A stretch of 53,543 nt of DNA from Guillardia theta CCMP2712 (Eukaryota > Cryptophyceae > Pyrenomonadales > Geminigeraceae), in NCBI RefSeq assembly GCF_000315625.1, contig NW_005434481.1, forward strand, positions 1-53,543, read 5' to 3'. The translations under genes and the position numbers were made by a program. This document shows, one piece after another, positions 9,013-19,096 of the stretch (within the stretch, counting starts at the first letter, position 1; each line of letters starts with the position of its first letter). Under the pieces are notes generated by a model. That model ran no database searches. It was not told where the DNA came from and saw only the letters and a list, made by a program, of their open reading frames with translations.

Positions 9013-10767
9013 CTCTCCTCCCGACTGGGTCTGCAAGCGATTCAGCTATGGCTTGCGCTTGCACATGACTGCTCTGCCAACCGTGTGGTGACTCAAATCA
9101 ATGGGTAACGCTTCAGAGCTCGGCGAACTTCCTTGACAGTGACTTTCGCCTGCTTCAGGACGAATACCAAGTACCATGATGGCGGCATGGCGGCGGTACT
9201 GGGGCCGACAATCGTCAGGTCTACTCCGCGCAGGTTGATCGTTCATTCTCCGGGGCCCGGCGCGGCGTAAGCACTGAGCGTAAGTCCGGTATTCCTGGCA
9301 AGGAACTTCGGAACTTCGGAACAAGCCTGAACTTGGGCTCCAAAGAGGCTCGTGGCAGGCTCGGCAGGAGTCCCGGCCAAGAGCGGTGGAGACTCCTCCT
9401 CTCGAAGAACGTCGACCAGCACCGTACAAGAGACTCAGGGAGAGAATCGGGCTAGCCATGATGAGCTTATTGAGTCATGGTACGGTACCGGGTAGCCTGG
9501 AGAGGATGGCCCGGGATACTCAATACTATGAGTAATCATTCAGTCCTGTACGGTGCTTGCCGCACAACTTCAAAGTACCGGTTCAACGGCCCTTCAACAG
9601 TGCCCGGCCGCGGCCGCGCGAGTCACCCGGGCCGTGGCCGCGGGCAGTGACCCCGCCGCTGAGTACCGGCGTACGGCGGTAGTACCGGCCGCCCGGCGCG
9701 GCGCGGCCCCGGCCCGGTTGCCTCCCGGCGAGTCCCCGGTTCCGACCGGCCCGGTGCGAGCGGCGGAGCGCGGCCGGCCCGCCGCGAGGCGCCCATCGCA
9801 CACTGAGCCGTCGGCCCCCGGTGCGAGCCTGTGCCGGCGCCTTCCGAAGTTCGAGAGTGACCGTGCGGCGCGGCTGCCGCACACGGTGACCGGGTGCCGC
9901 TGGCCCGGTCAGTGCGGTCCGGGCCGTCTCGGCGGGCCGAGTCGGCGCCGTCCGTCATCATCCGAACTTCGCCGGAACTTGACCGTACTTCAATAATGCC
10001 ACGCGGTCGGTCGGACTCCTGAGACTCAGTGACTCTTGCCAGTCCCGCCGCGAGGCTCTGAGCGGCTCGCCGCCCGGCGCTAGCCAGTGACCGGGTGGTT
10101 GAACGGCCCGCGGCCGGCCCGCGGGGCTCGCCCGGCGGCAAGGCCGCCTCCGAGGCTCCCGGCGCCGCCGCCGCTCCGACCGACTCACAGAGTCCCACTG
10201 GCACTGCCGGCCGAGTCACGGTCACCGGTCCGATCGAGGACTCCAGAGTGCCGGGCCCGCCGGGCCCGGGCGGGGACAGTCACCGGGCCGCCCGCCGCCG
10301 GGGCGGGGCCCCGGCGCCCGGCCGGGGGGGCATGCCGGGGCCGGGTCCGTCACCGTGACCCGGCGCTTCAGGAAGCAGTACGGTGAGTGAGAGTCAACCG
10401 CTGCGGCTCACTGCGTTGCAAACTTGCCCGGAGTCCGGGTCCGAGTCAGGGCCGCCGGTCCGCGGCTCCACTGTGACTTCGGCCGGAACCGTCTTCGGAA
10501 CTTGCGGAGTGCCGCAGTCACTGAGTGCCTTGAAGGCTTCCGGGCAAGTTGAACGCCGGATGCTGGCAGCCTGTCGCCATACTGACACATGATTGGCGAC
10601 TAACGGAGTTTAAGACTACGGTAAAGTCACTGCCAGAGTGCAGCAGGGATTTCGATGCCGCGTAATTTAATGTTCGCCCAAGCCTGCGTGAGAGCTGCGA
10701 CTCCTTGACGGGAACTTCAGTGAAGCGGCAGTCTGAGCCCCGCTCTCCCTTGCTAATGCCGGTGAGC
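9013..10767. other. Cassette A flank and GC-rich island
   Basis: 9013-9540 is a conserved flank of mixed composition. 9541-10560 is very GC-rich, built of short recurring words such as GTACCGGC, GGCCCGG, GTCACCGG and GTCACTGAG. ORFs in it are by-products of the composition: they overlap in several frames and change between copies A and B through indels. I see no gene. 10591-10767, next to the 3' end of gene B, is less GC-rich and conserved in the next copy. Confidence 0.6.
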
Positions 10768-13128
10768 TCACACGACATCAATACCCGCTACCTCTGCCTG
10801 CCTCCCTTCCTGCCCTCGCTTCCATCCGTACTCCTCCAGCGCACCGCTGCCCGTGATTTGGCCTATCCGAAAGGCCTCGAGACTTTCTCGCGGCACCATG
10901 AACACCACCCTCACCTTCCATCCAGCTGCTGGGATGCCAAGCCCCGTGAGAGCCTCTGCGAAGAAAGCCAGCTTGAAAGCGTGGACGTTTGCCTCTGTCA
11001 CCTGCACAAACTCTACTAACTTCCCGCGAGGCTCTACTATGATAGCGTCGTAGCCTCCTTGAAAGGGGTTGACGGGCTTCAAGCAAGTTCTCTCTGCAGG
11101 AAGCGTTTGCATGCCTCCCTTTGCATCAAAGGTGATGACTGGACATCCCTCCCATTGCGTGAGCTCTTGAGATCCCCGATACCTCAGGCTCAGCCCGTAC
11201 TTGATCTTCTTGAAAAAGAAAAGCTCGAAAAGATGGCCCCTTGTAGTCGGATTGCTTGCCCCATACTTTGAGAAAAGCCTCGTCAACGTGTCTAGTTCTA
11301 CCGCTTCTGCAAGCTTCGTCGCGACATACTTGCTCACAGGCATCCAGATCGATGCCCCGTTGTACTCGAAGCACGCAATCAAGCGGTTTACAGTCTGCGG
11401 TGATGAGTCGCCTATGTTGCCATCGAAAATGATTTCTAGGTTTGGACAGAATCTCAAAGCCGTATCCAGCCTCTGTTTCACCAATGATGCGGGCGTCTCG
11501 AACATGTACCGACATGAGCCGCCAGCCAGGTAGTATTTCAGCTTGATCTTCTCTCGTTCAGACCTGTTCCTCTTCCATGTCTTCAAGCCCATGCTCGCCG
11601 CACTTTCATCCTCCTCCAGCATGCATGCTACACCCTGATAGAAATCGTCCCACTCCACTGCTTCCAGGTACTCACTCTCCGTCCAAGATACAACGGTGTG
11701 CTCTTGGAGATTCACCCGATTGTCAGCTTCATCGTTTGTCTTTCCTCGAGAGGACATCGATGTCGCTACTACAACCCGTCGATTCTCTCGATCAGCTAGC
11801 AGCCATTTCCTACATGCGTCCAAGAAGTCTACGTGATGTGATTCATGCCTCAAGAACCCGTCCAGGACCACAAAACCCTTCTTGTAGTCCTGCCATTCTT
11901 CCAGCATTCTGTTGATTCCTACCCACGAGGAGCGCTTTGGAATGCTGCACGATCTCCTCTTATCGCCGAGGATTTGGATGCAATCAGCGTCGTCGGATGC
12001 ATTCAGCCTGATGAGCGTTACGCTCCATTCCCTCATGTCAAGAGATAAGCAGAAGGCTAGCGTCGTCGTCGTCTTCCCCGTTCCCGGCGGGCCTTGGATC
12101 CAGCCCAGAGCCTGCTTCTCCACCACCTTCTCCCTCAGGAAACAATGCTGATTCTTGAAAGCTTCCCGGCAGTAGAGAAGAAGCTCTCCGTCTCTTTGTA
12201 GGTAGGATGCATCGAGACGAAAGTACTTGTTGTCGTTGCAAAAGCCCGTCCGATCCAGTCTTGCATCTGACTCGATCCAAGCAATCGGTGGCACATGGGA
12301 TCCGGTGCTCTGTCTCAAAAGGATAAGTTTTTCTTCTCCAAGCTGCGTCAGACGTGCTCCAAGCTGCGTCAGACGTGCTCCAATCTGCTCGTGTCTCCTG
12401 ACAAGGGCAGCCTTCATCGTGGGATCCTGTTCATGTCTGATCTGATCCAGTACCTCCTGGATGTTTTGTTCCACAAGCTGCATCTTTCCTTCTACCCCCC
12501 TTATTTTAGCTTCTACATGCTCGATCTTTTCTTCTACCCCCTTGATATCTGTTCCTACAGGCTTGACATATCCTTCTCCTTCCTGCTCGGCAGACTGGTT
12601 ACTGACATTCATCCCAGAGTAGCACACCCGGCGCCTCTTGCTCGCCTCGTTGTTCCCTTCCGGCGATGACTCGCATATCTCCCCCCCTCCCGAGATATCA
12701 CCTCGTCCTCCCTCCCTAGCGCCCATAGCCCTCGCCCCTCGCCCTCTTGCTTCTCTCTGCGGGCTGCGCATCTTGACCTCAGCAAGCGGGTCCTTGTCAG
12801 CCTTGCCGACCTGCTCTGCCATACAGCGCACCGAGCAGTACCCACGGATATACGGCACTCGGTAGGGGTCATCAGTGGGGGTACTAAAGAAAAACCTTTC
12901 ACCAATGGTGCGCCGCGAGGGTCGACGGAGAAGTGTGGACTTGAAGCTGGGCAGCGACATGTATGTTACAAGTAAAGGAGCGAAGAATGTTCGTATGATC
13001 AGAACGTGTAAGAAGACTAAAAGCTTACAGATCCATAGCTTACAGATCCTTACCACGTTGAAGCACTGTCGAGCTAGGCCACCTTGCAAGCTGACGTGCT
13101 TGATGCTTTGACTCTTCACGTCCCTCAT
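10768..13128 (-). CDS. RHS/Crinkler-type P-loop NTPase-nuclease, copy B
   Basis: Intronless, 786 residues. Residues 30-56 are hydrophobic (possible signal or anchor), 118-168 basic/Gly-rich with SKRRRV, 180-272 a coiled coil with QLG repeats. The NTPase starts at about 290: Walker A GPPGTGKT 347-354, Walker B-like FVVLDG 419-424, then WTESEYLEA 482-490, YYLAGGSCRYMF 532-543 and TRGHLFE 629-635, the motif series I know from trypanosome RHS and Crinkler proteins. The C-terminal part (YDAIIVE 693-699, VEFVQVTEANVHAFK 705-719) fits the D...ExQxT pattern of their PD-(D/E)XK-like nuclease domain. Such proteins are seen as selfish or effector nucleases; activity here is inferred. The long start gives the hydrophobic N-terminus; ATG 12960 is an alternative. 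The cassette is repeated in tandem. Confidence 0.85.
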   Translation of the reverse strand: MRDVKSQSIKHVSLQGGLARQCFNVVRICKLWICKLLVFLHVLIIRTFFAPLLVTYMSLPSFKSTLLRRPSRRTIGERFFFSTPTDDPYRVPYIRGYCSVRCMAEQVGKADKDPLAEVKMRSPQREARGRGARAMGAREGGRGDISGGGEICESSPEGNNEASKRRRVCYSGMNVSNQSAEQEGEGYVKPVGTDIKGVEEKIEHVEAKIRGVEGKMQLVEQNIQEVLDQIRHEQDPTMKAALVRRHEQIGARLTQLGARLTQLGEEKLILLRQSTGSHVPPIAWIESDARLDRTGFCNDNKYFRLDASYLQRDGELLLYCREAFKNQHCFLREKVVEKQALGWIQGPPGTGKTTTTLAFCLSLDMREWSVTLIRLNASDDADCIQILGDKRRSCSIPKRSSWVGINRMLEEWQDYKKGFVVLDGFLRHESHHVDFLDACRKWLLADRENRRVVVATSMSSRGKTNDEADNRVNLQEHTVVSWTESEYLEAVEWDDFYQGVACMLEEDESAASMGLKTWKRNRSEREKIKLKYYLAGGSCRYMFETPASLVKQRLDTALRFCPNLEIIFDGNIGDSSPQTVNRLIACFEYNGASIWMPVSKYVATKLAEAVELDTLTRLFSKYGASNPTTRGHLFELFFFKKIKYGLSLRYRGSQELTQWEGCPVITFDAKGGMQTLPAERTCLKPVNPFQGGYDAIIVEPRGKLVEFVQVTEANVHAFKLAFFAEALTGLGIPAAGWKVRVVFMVPRESLEAFRIGQITGSGALEEYGWKRGQEGRQAEVAGIDVV

Positions 13129-13689
13129 GCGTCATGGTTGATGGCTTTCATCGCTGACATGATCATGGCATGTGCATGAGCTGCTTGTTGCTAGACTTCA
13201 GACATGGCAAATTGCGATGGCGACGGGATGCAGCAGACATTCATGAGTCTCGCTTGGTTCTCGTATGATTCAAGGAGGAGACCCATGTGACCTGTAAGCT
13301 ACATGATCTCACTCTGCCCTCTTTAGGCCCACATCTGATCTTGAGGGGCAGATGGAGAGATGGAGACAGATGGTTGCAGTGTTGGATGATGACATTCAAT
13401 GTTGTGGTCGTCAATCGTCTCCTTCAATGGTTGCTCACGCTCTCTGAAGGAACTGTGTGCCAGGAGGCACCAGGCACGATGAGAGTGCAAATCTGACGCA
13501 ATAAAGGGCTATCAGAATGAAGCCTGGTACTCACGTTTGAAACTGACTTCCTGGGTTACCCAGGGCGCTCAATCTAAGCTCAATCATTCTGCTGGAAAGG
13601 ACTGCTGGAAAGGACGGGTCTTGTGAAACAAACTGGCAGGGGCTGAATATCCGTGCTGGGTTACAAACGAAGAACGGGCGAGCCTGGAG
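13129..13689. other. Cassette B spacer, upstream of the gene
   Basis: The presumed promoter side of gene copy B. Nearly identical to 18536-19096 and, apart from one short deletion, to 8042-8580. No gene and no recognised signal; the short plus-strand ORF at 13287-13496 is conserved only because the DNA is duplicated. Confidence 0.6.
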
Positions 13690-14373
13690 TACAAGCAGCC
13701 TCCTCGTGTGCGTCAAAGCATTGAGTACAAGCAGCCTCCTCGTGTGCGTCAAAGCATTGAGTACAAGCAGCCTCCTCGTGTGCGTCAAAGCATTGAGTAC
13801 AAGCAGCCTCCTCGTGTGCGTCGCAGGATGGAGTACAAGCAGCCTCCTCGTGTGCGTCGCAGGATGGAGTACAAGCAGCCTCCTCGTGTGCGTCGCAGGA
13901 TGGAGTACAAGCAGCCTCCTCGTGTGCGTCGCAGGATTGAGTACAAGCAGCCTCCTCGTGTGCGTCGCAGGAATGAGTACAAGCAGCCTCCTCGTGTGCG
14001 TCGCAGGAATGAGTACAAGCAGCCTCCTCGTGTGCGTCGCAGGATGGAGTACAAGCAGCCTCCTCGTGTGCGTCGCAGGATGGAGTACAAGCAGCCTCCT
14101 CGTGTGCGTCGCAGGATTGAGTACAAGCAGCCTCCTCGTGTGCGTCGCAGGATTGAGTACAAGCGGCCTCCTCGTGTGCGTCGCAGGAATGAGTACAAGC
14201 AGCCTCCTCGTGTGCGTCGCAGGATGGAGTACAAGCAGCCTCCTCGTGTGCGTCGCAGGATTGAGTACAAGCAGCCTCCTCGTGTGCGTCGCAGGATGGA
14301 GTACAAGCAGCCTCCTCGTGTGCGTCGAAGGATGGAGTACAAGCAGCCTCCTCGTGTGCGTCGGAGGACGGGG
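13690..14373. repeat. 36-bp minisatellite B, 19 units
   Basis: Nineteen 36-bp units with the same invariant part as arrays A and C. In order the variable words start AAAGCATT three times, then GCAGGATG three times, as in array A, and then diverge. One unit (around 14161) has GCGGCC for GCAGCC in the core. Long ORFs on both strands run through the array and its flank, but no frame shows synonymous-only change. Confidence 0.95.
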
Positions 14374-16174
14374 CTCTCCTCCCGACTGGGTCTGCAAGCG
14401 ATTCAGCTATGGCTTGCGCTTGCACATGACTGCTCTGCCAACGGTGGTGACTCAAATCAATGGGTAACGCTTCAGAGCTCGGCGAACTTCCCTTGACTTT
14501 CGCCTGCTTCAGGAGGCCACAGTGAAGATCGATAACAAAACGAATACCAAGTACCATGATGGCGGCATGGTGGTACTGGGGCCGACAATCGTCAGGTCTA
14601 CTCCGCGCAGGTTGATCGTTCATTCTCCGGGGGCGGCGTAAGCACTGAGCGTAAGTCCGGTATTCCTGGCAAGGAACTTCGGAACTTCGGAACAAGCCTG
14701 AACTTGGGCTCCAAAGAGCCTCGTGGCAGGCTCGGCAGGAGTCCAAGAGCGGTGGAGACTCCTCCTCTCGAAGAACGTCGACCAGCACCGTACAAGAGAC
14801 TCAGGGAGAGAATCGGGCTAGCCATGATGAGCTTATTGAGTCATGGTACGGTACCGGGTAGCCTGGAGAGGATGGCCCGGGATACTCAATACTATGAGTA
14901 ATCATTCAGTCCTGTACGGTGCTTGCCGCACTGCACACCAGCCTGCGTGACGGTGGCAACCGTTCAAAGTACCGGTTCAACGGCCCTTCAACAGTGCCCG
15001 GCCGGCCGCGGCCGCGCGAGTCACCCGGGCCGTGGCCGCGGGCAGTGACCCCGCCGCTGAGTACCGGCGTACGGCGGTAGTACCGGCCGCCCGGCGCGGC
15101 GGCCCCGGCCCGGTTGCCTCCCGGCGAGTCCCCGGTTCCGACCGGCCCGGCGCAAGTCGGACCGGGCTGGCCCGGCGCGAGGCGCCCATCGCACACTGAG
15201 CCGTCGGCCCCCGGTGCGAGTGCCGGCGCCTTCCGAAGTTGGAGAGTGACCGTGCGGCGCGGCTGCCGCACACGGTGACCGGGTGCCGCTGGCCCGGTCA
15301 GTGCGGTCCGGGCCGTCTCGGCGGGCCGAGTCGGCGCCGTCCGTCATCATCCGAACTTCGCCGGAACTTGACCGTACTTCAATAATGCCACGCGGTCGGT
15401 CGGACTCCTGAGACTCAGTGACTCTTGGCAGTCCTAGCCAGCCTGTGACGGTGGTTGAACGGCCCGCGACCGGCCCGCCAAGCTCGCCCGGCGGCAAGGC
15501 CGCCTCCGAGGCTCGCCGCCGCCGCTCCGACCGTACCGACTCACAGAGTCACTGGCCGAGTCCGATCGAGGACTCTCAGAGTGCCGGGCCGGGCCCGCCG
15601 GCCCCGGCAATCTGGGGACACTGTAACGGGGCGGCCGGGGACACTGTAACCGGGCCGCCCGCCGCCGGGGCCGCGGGGCCCGGCGCCCGGCCGGGGGGGC
15701 ATGCCGGGGCCGGGTCCGTCACCGTGACCCGGCGCTTCAGGAAGCAGTGAGTGAGAGTCAACCGCTGCGGCTCACTGCGTTGCAAACTTGCCCGGAGTCC
15801 GGGTCCGAGTCAGGGCCGCCGCGCCGGGCTTCGGAAGTTCGGGGGAGTCCCGGCCCGGGCCGCACACGGTCCGCGGCTCCACTGTGACTTCGGCCGGAAC
15901 CGTCTTCGGAACTTGCGGAGTGCCGCAGTCACTGAGTGCCTTGAAGGCTTCCGGGCAAGTTGAACGCCGGACGCTGGCAGCCTGTCGCCATACTGACACA
16001 TGATTGGCGACTAACGGAGTTTAAGACTACGGTAAAGTCACTGAGTGCAGCAGGGATTTCGATGCCGCGTAATTTAATGTTCGCCCAAGCCTGCGTGAAA
16101 GCTGCGACTCCTTGACGGGAACTTCAGTGAAGCGGCAGTCTGAGCCCCGCTCTCCCTTGCTAATGCCGGTGAGC
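14374..16174. other. Cassette B flank and GC-rich island
   Basis: Homologous to 9013-10767 with many small insertions and deletions, for example near 14500, 15140 and 15600. 14940-15960 is extremely GC-rich with runs of GGCCCGG and GGCGCCCGGCC. No gene is supported. The indel pattern between the two islands is not in multiples of three, which argues against coding. Confidence 0.6.
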
Positions 16175-18535
16175 TCACACGACATCAATACCCGCTACCT
16201 CTGCCTGCCTCCCTTCCTGCCCTCGCTTCCATCCGTACTCCTCCAGCGCACCGCTGCCCGTGATTTGGCCTATCCGAAAGGCCTCGAGACTTTCTCGCGG
16301 CACCATGAACACCACCCTCACCTTCCATCCAGCTGCTGGGATGCCAAGCCCCGTGAGAGCCTCTGCGAAGAAAGCCAGCTTGAAAGCGTGGACGTTTGCC
16401 TCTGTCACCTGCACAAACTCTACTAACTTCCCGCGAGGCTCTACTATGATAGCGTCGTAGCCTCCTTGAAAGGGGTTGACGGGCTTCAAGCAAGTTCTCT
16501 CTGCAGGAAGCGTTTGCATGCCTCCCTTTGCATCAAAGGTGATGACTGGACATCCCTCCCATTGCGTGAGCTCTTGAGATCCCCGATACCTCAGGCTCAG
16601 CCCGTACTTGATCTTCTTGAAAAAGAAAAGCTCGAAAAGATGGCCCCTTGTAGTCGGATTGCTTGCCCCATACTTTGAGAAAAGCCTCGTCAACGTGTCT
16701 AGTTCTACCGCTTCTGCAAGCTTCGTCGCGACATACTTGCTCACAGGCATCCAGATCGATGCCCCGTTGTACTCGAAGCACGCAATCAAGCGGTTTACAG
16801 TCTGCGGTGATGAGTCGCCTATGTTGCCATCGAAAATGATTTCTAGGTTTGGACAGAATCTCAAAGCCGTATCCAGCCTCTGTTTCACCAATGATGCGGG
16901 CGTCTCGAACATGTACCGACATGAGCCGCCAGCCAGGTAGTATTTCAGCTTGATCTTCTCTCGTTCAGACCTGTTCCTCTTCCATGTCTTCAAGCCCATG
17001 CTCGCCGCACTTTCATCCTCCTCCAGCATGCATGCTACACCCTGATAGAAATCGTCCCACTCCACTGCTTCCAGGTACTCACTCTCCGTCCAAGATACAA
17101 CGGTGTGTTCTTGGAGATTCACCCGATTGTCAGCTTCATCGTTTGTCTTTCCTCGAGAGGACATCGATGTCGCTACTACAACCCGTCGATTCTCTCGATC
17201 AGCTAGCAGCCATTTCCTACATGCGTCCAAGAAGTCTACGTGATGTGATTCATGCCTCAAGATCCCGTCCAGGACCACAAAACCCTTCTTGTAGTCCTGC
17301 CATTCTTCCAGCATTCTGTTGATTCCTACCCACGAGGAGCGCTTTGGAATGCTGCACGATCTCCTCTTATCGCCGAGGATTTGGATGCAATCAGCGTCGT
17401 CGGATGCATTCAGCCTGATGAGCGTTACGCTCCATTCCCTCATGTCAAGAGATAAGCAGAAGGCTAGCGTCGTCGTCGTCTTCCCCGTTCCCGGCGGGCC
17501 TTGGATCCAGCCCAGAGCCTGCTTCTCCACCACCTTCTCCCTCAGGAAACAATGCTGATTCTTGAAAGCTTCCCGGCAGTAGAGAAGAAGCTCTCCGTCT
17601 CTTTGTAGGTAGGATGCATCGAGACGAAAGTACTTGTTGTCGTTGCAAAAGCCCGTCCGATCCAGTCTTGCATCTGACTCGATCCAAGCAATCGGTGGCA
17701 CATGGGATCCGGTGCTCTGTCTCAAAAGGATAAGTTTTTCTTCTCCAAGCTGCATCTTATCGTCTCCAAGCTGCTTCTTATCATCTCCAAGCTGCTCGTG
17801 TCTCCTGACAAGGGCAGCCTTCATCGTGGGATCCTGTTCATGTCTGATCTGATCCAGTACCTCTTGGATGTTTTGTTCCACAAGCTGCATCTTTCCTTCT
17901 ACCCCCCTTATTTTAGCTTCTACATGCTCGATCTTTTCTTCTACCCCCTTGATATCTGTTCCTACAGGCTTGACATATCCTTCTCCTTCCTGCTCGGCAG
18001 ACTGGTTACTGACATTCATCCTAGAGTAGCACACCCGGCGCCTCTTGCTCGCCTCGTTGTTCCCTTCCGGCGATGACTCGCATATCTCCCCCCCTCCCGA
18101 GATATCACCTCGTCCTCCCTCCCTAGCGCCCATAGCCCTCGCCCCTCGCCCTCTTGCTTCTCTCTGCGGGCTGCGCATCTTGACCTCAGCAAGCGGGTCC
18201 TTGTCAGCCTTGCCGACCTGCTCTGCCATACAGCGCACCGAGCAGTACCCACGGATATACGGCACTCGGTAGGGGTCATCAGTGGGGGTACTAAAGAAAA
18301 ACCTTTCACCAATGGTGCGCCGCGAGGGTCGACGGAGAAGTGTGGACTTGAAGCTGGGTAGCGACATGTATGTTACAAGTAAAGGAGCGAAGAATGTTCG
18401 TATGATCAGAACGTGTAAGAAGACTAAAAGCTTACAGATCCATAGCTTACAGATCCTTACCACGTTGAAGCACTGTCGAGCTAGGCCACCTTGCAAGCTG
18501 ACGTGCTTGATGCTTTGACTCTTCACGTCCCTCAT
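16175..18535 (-). CDS. RHS/Crinkler-type P-loop NTPase-nuclease, copy C
   Basis: Also 786 residues and nearly identical to copy B, with the same Walker A, Walker B-like, WTESEYLEA, YYLAGG and ExQxT motifs at the same positions. It differs in the coiled coil before the NTPase: where B has QIG-ARLTQLG-ARLTQLG, C has QLG-DDKKQLG-DDKMQLG, so the 7-residue units have been exchanged while their number stayed the same. Another change is F to I right after the Walker B-like motif (residue 425). Few stops or frameshifts have accumulated, so duplication is recent or the ORF is maintained. Start as in B (18535); ATG 18367 is the alternative. Function is inferred from family motifs. Confidence 0.85.
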   Translation of the reverse strand: MRDVKSQSIKHVSLQGGLARQCFNVVRICKLWICKLLVFLHVLIIRTFFAPLLVTYMSLPSFKSTLLRRPSRRTIGERFFFSTPTDDPYRVPYIRGYCSVRCMAEQVGKADKDPLAEVKMRSPQREARGRGARAMGAREGGRGDISGGGEICESSPEGNNEASKRRRVCYSRMNVSNQSAEQEGEGYVKPVGTDIKGVEEKIEHVEAKIRGVEGKMQLVEQNIQEVLDQIRHEQDPTMKAALVRRHEQLGDDKKQLGDDKMQLGEEKLILLRQSTGSHVPPIAWIESDARLDRTGFCNDNKYFRLDASYLQRDGELLLYCREAFKNQHCFLREKVVEKQALGWIQGPPGTGKTTTTLAFCLSLDMREWSVTLIRLNASDDADCIQILGDKRRSCSIPKRSSWVGINRMLEEWQDYKKGFVVLDGILRHESHHVDFLDACRKWLLADRENRRVVVATSMSSRGKTNDEADNRVNLQEHTVVSWTESEYLEAVEWDDFYQGVACMLEEDESAASMGLKTWKRNRSEREKIKLKYYLAGGSCRYMFETPASLVKQRLDTALRFCPNLEIIFDGNIGDSSPQTVNRLIACFEYNGASIWMPVSKYVATKLAEAVELDTLTRLFSKYGASNPTTRGHLFELFFFKKIKYGLSLRYRGSQELTQWEGCPVITFDAKGGMQTLPAERTCLKPVNPFQGGYDAIIVEPRGKLVEFVQVTEANVHAFKLAFFAEALTGLGIPAAGWKVRVVFMVPRESLEAFRIGQITGSGALEEYGWKRGQEGRQAEVAGIDVV

Positions 18536-19096
18536 GCGTCATGGTTGATGGCTTTCATCGCTGACATGATCATGGCATGTGCATGAGCTGCTTGTTGCTA
18601 GACTTCAGACATGGCAGATTGCGATGGCGACGGGATGCAGCAGACATTCATGAGTCTCTCTTGGTTCTCATATGATTCAAGGAGGAGACCCATGTGACCT
18701 GTAAGCTACATGATCTCACTCTGCCCTCTTTAGGCCCACATCTGATCTTGAGGGGCAGATGGAGAGATGGAGACAGATGGTTGCAGTGTTGGATGATGAC
18801 ATTCAATGTTGTGGTCGTCAATCGTCTCCTTCAATGGTTGCTCACGCTCTCTGAAGGAACTGTGTGCCAGGAGGCACCAGGCACGATGAGAGTGCAAATC
18901 TGACGCAATAAAGGGCTATCAGAATGAAGCCTGGTACTCACGTTTGAAACTGACTTCCTGGGTTACCCAGGGCGCTCAATCTAAGCTGAATCATTCTGCT
19001 GGAAAGGACTGCTGGAAAGGACGGGTCTTGTGAAACAAACTGAGAGGGGCTGAATATCCGTGCTGGGTTACAAACGAAGAACGGGCGAGCCTGGAG
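18536..19096. other. Cassette C spacer, upstream of the gene
   Basis: Copy of 13129-13689 with scattered substitutions. Presumed promoter side of gene copy C. No gene or recognised signal. Confidence 0.6.

Noticed and set aside
9553-10386. Arg/Pro/Gly/Ala-rich ORFs in the GC-rich islands
   Set aside because: High GC content makes stops rare. The frames are not preserved between islands A and B because of indels not divisible by three.
11201-11533. ORFs of 100-130 codons antisense to or overlapping the RHS/Crinkler-type genes
   Set aside because: They recur at the same relative place in every copy only because the DNA is duplicated, and their translations have no family features.
13706-14496. 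Plus-strand ORFs of 250-320 codons through the arrays (YKQPPRVR repeats)
   Set aside because: Five frames are open because the unit is 36 bp without stops. Variable positions change residues in all frames, so openness is no evidence of coding.
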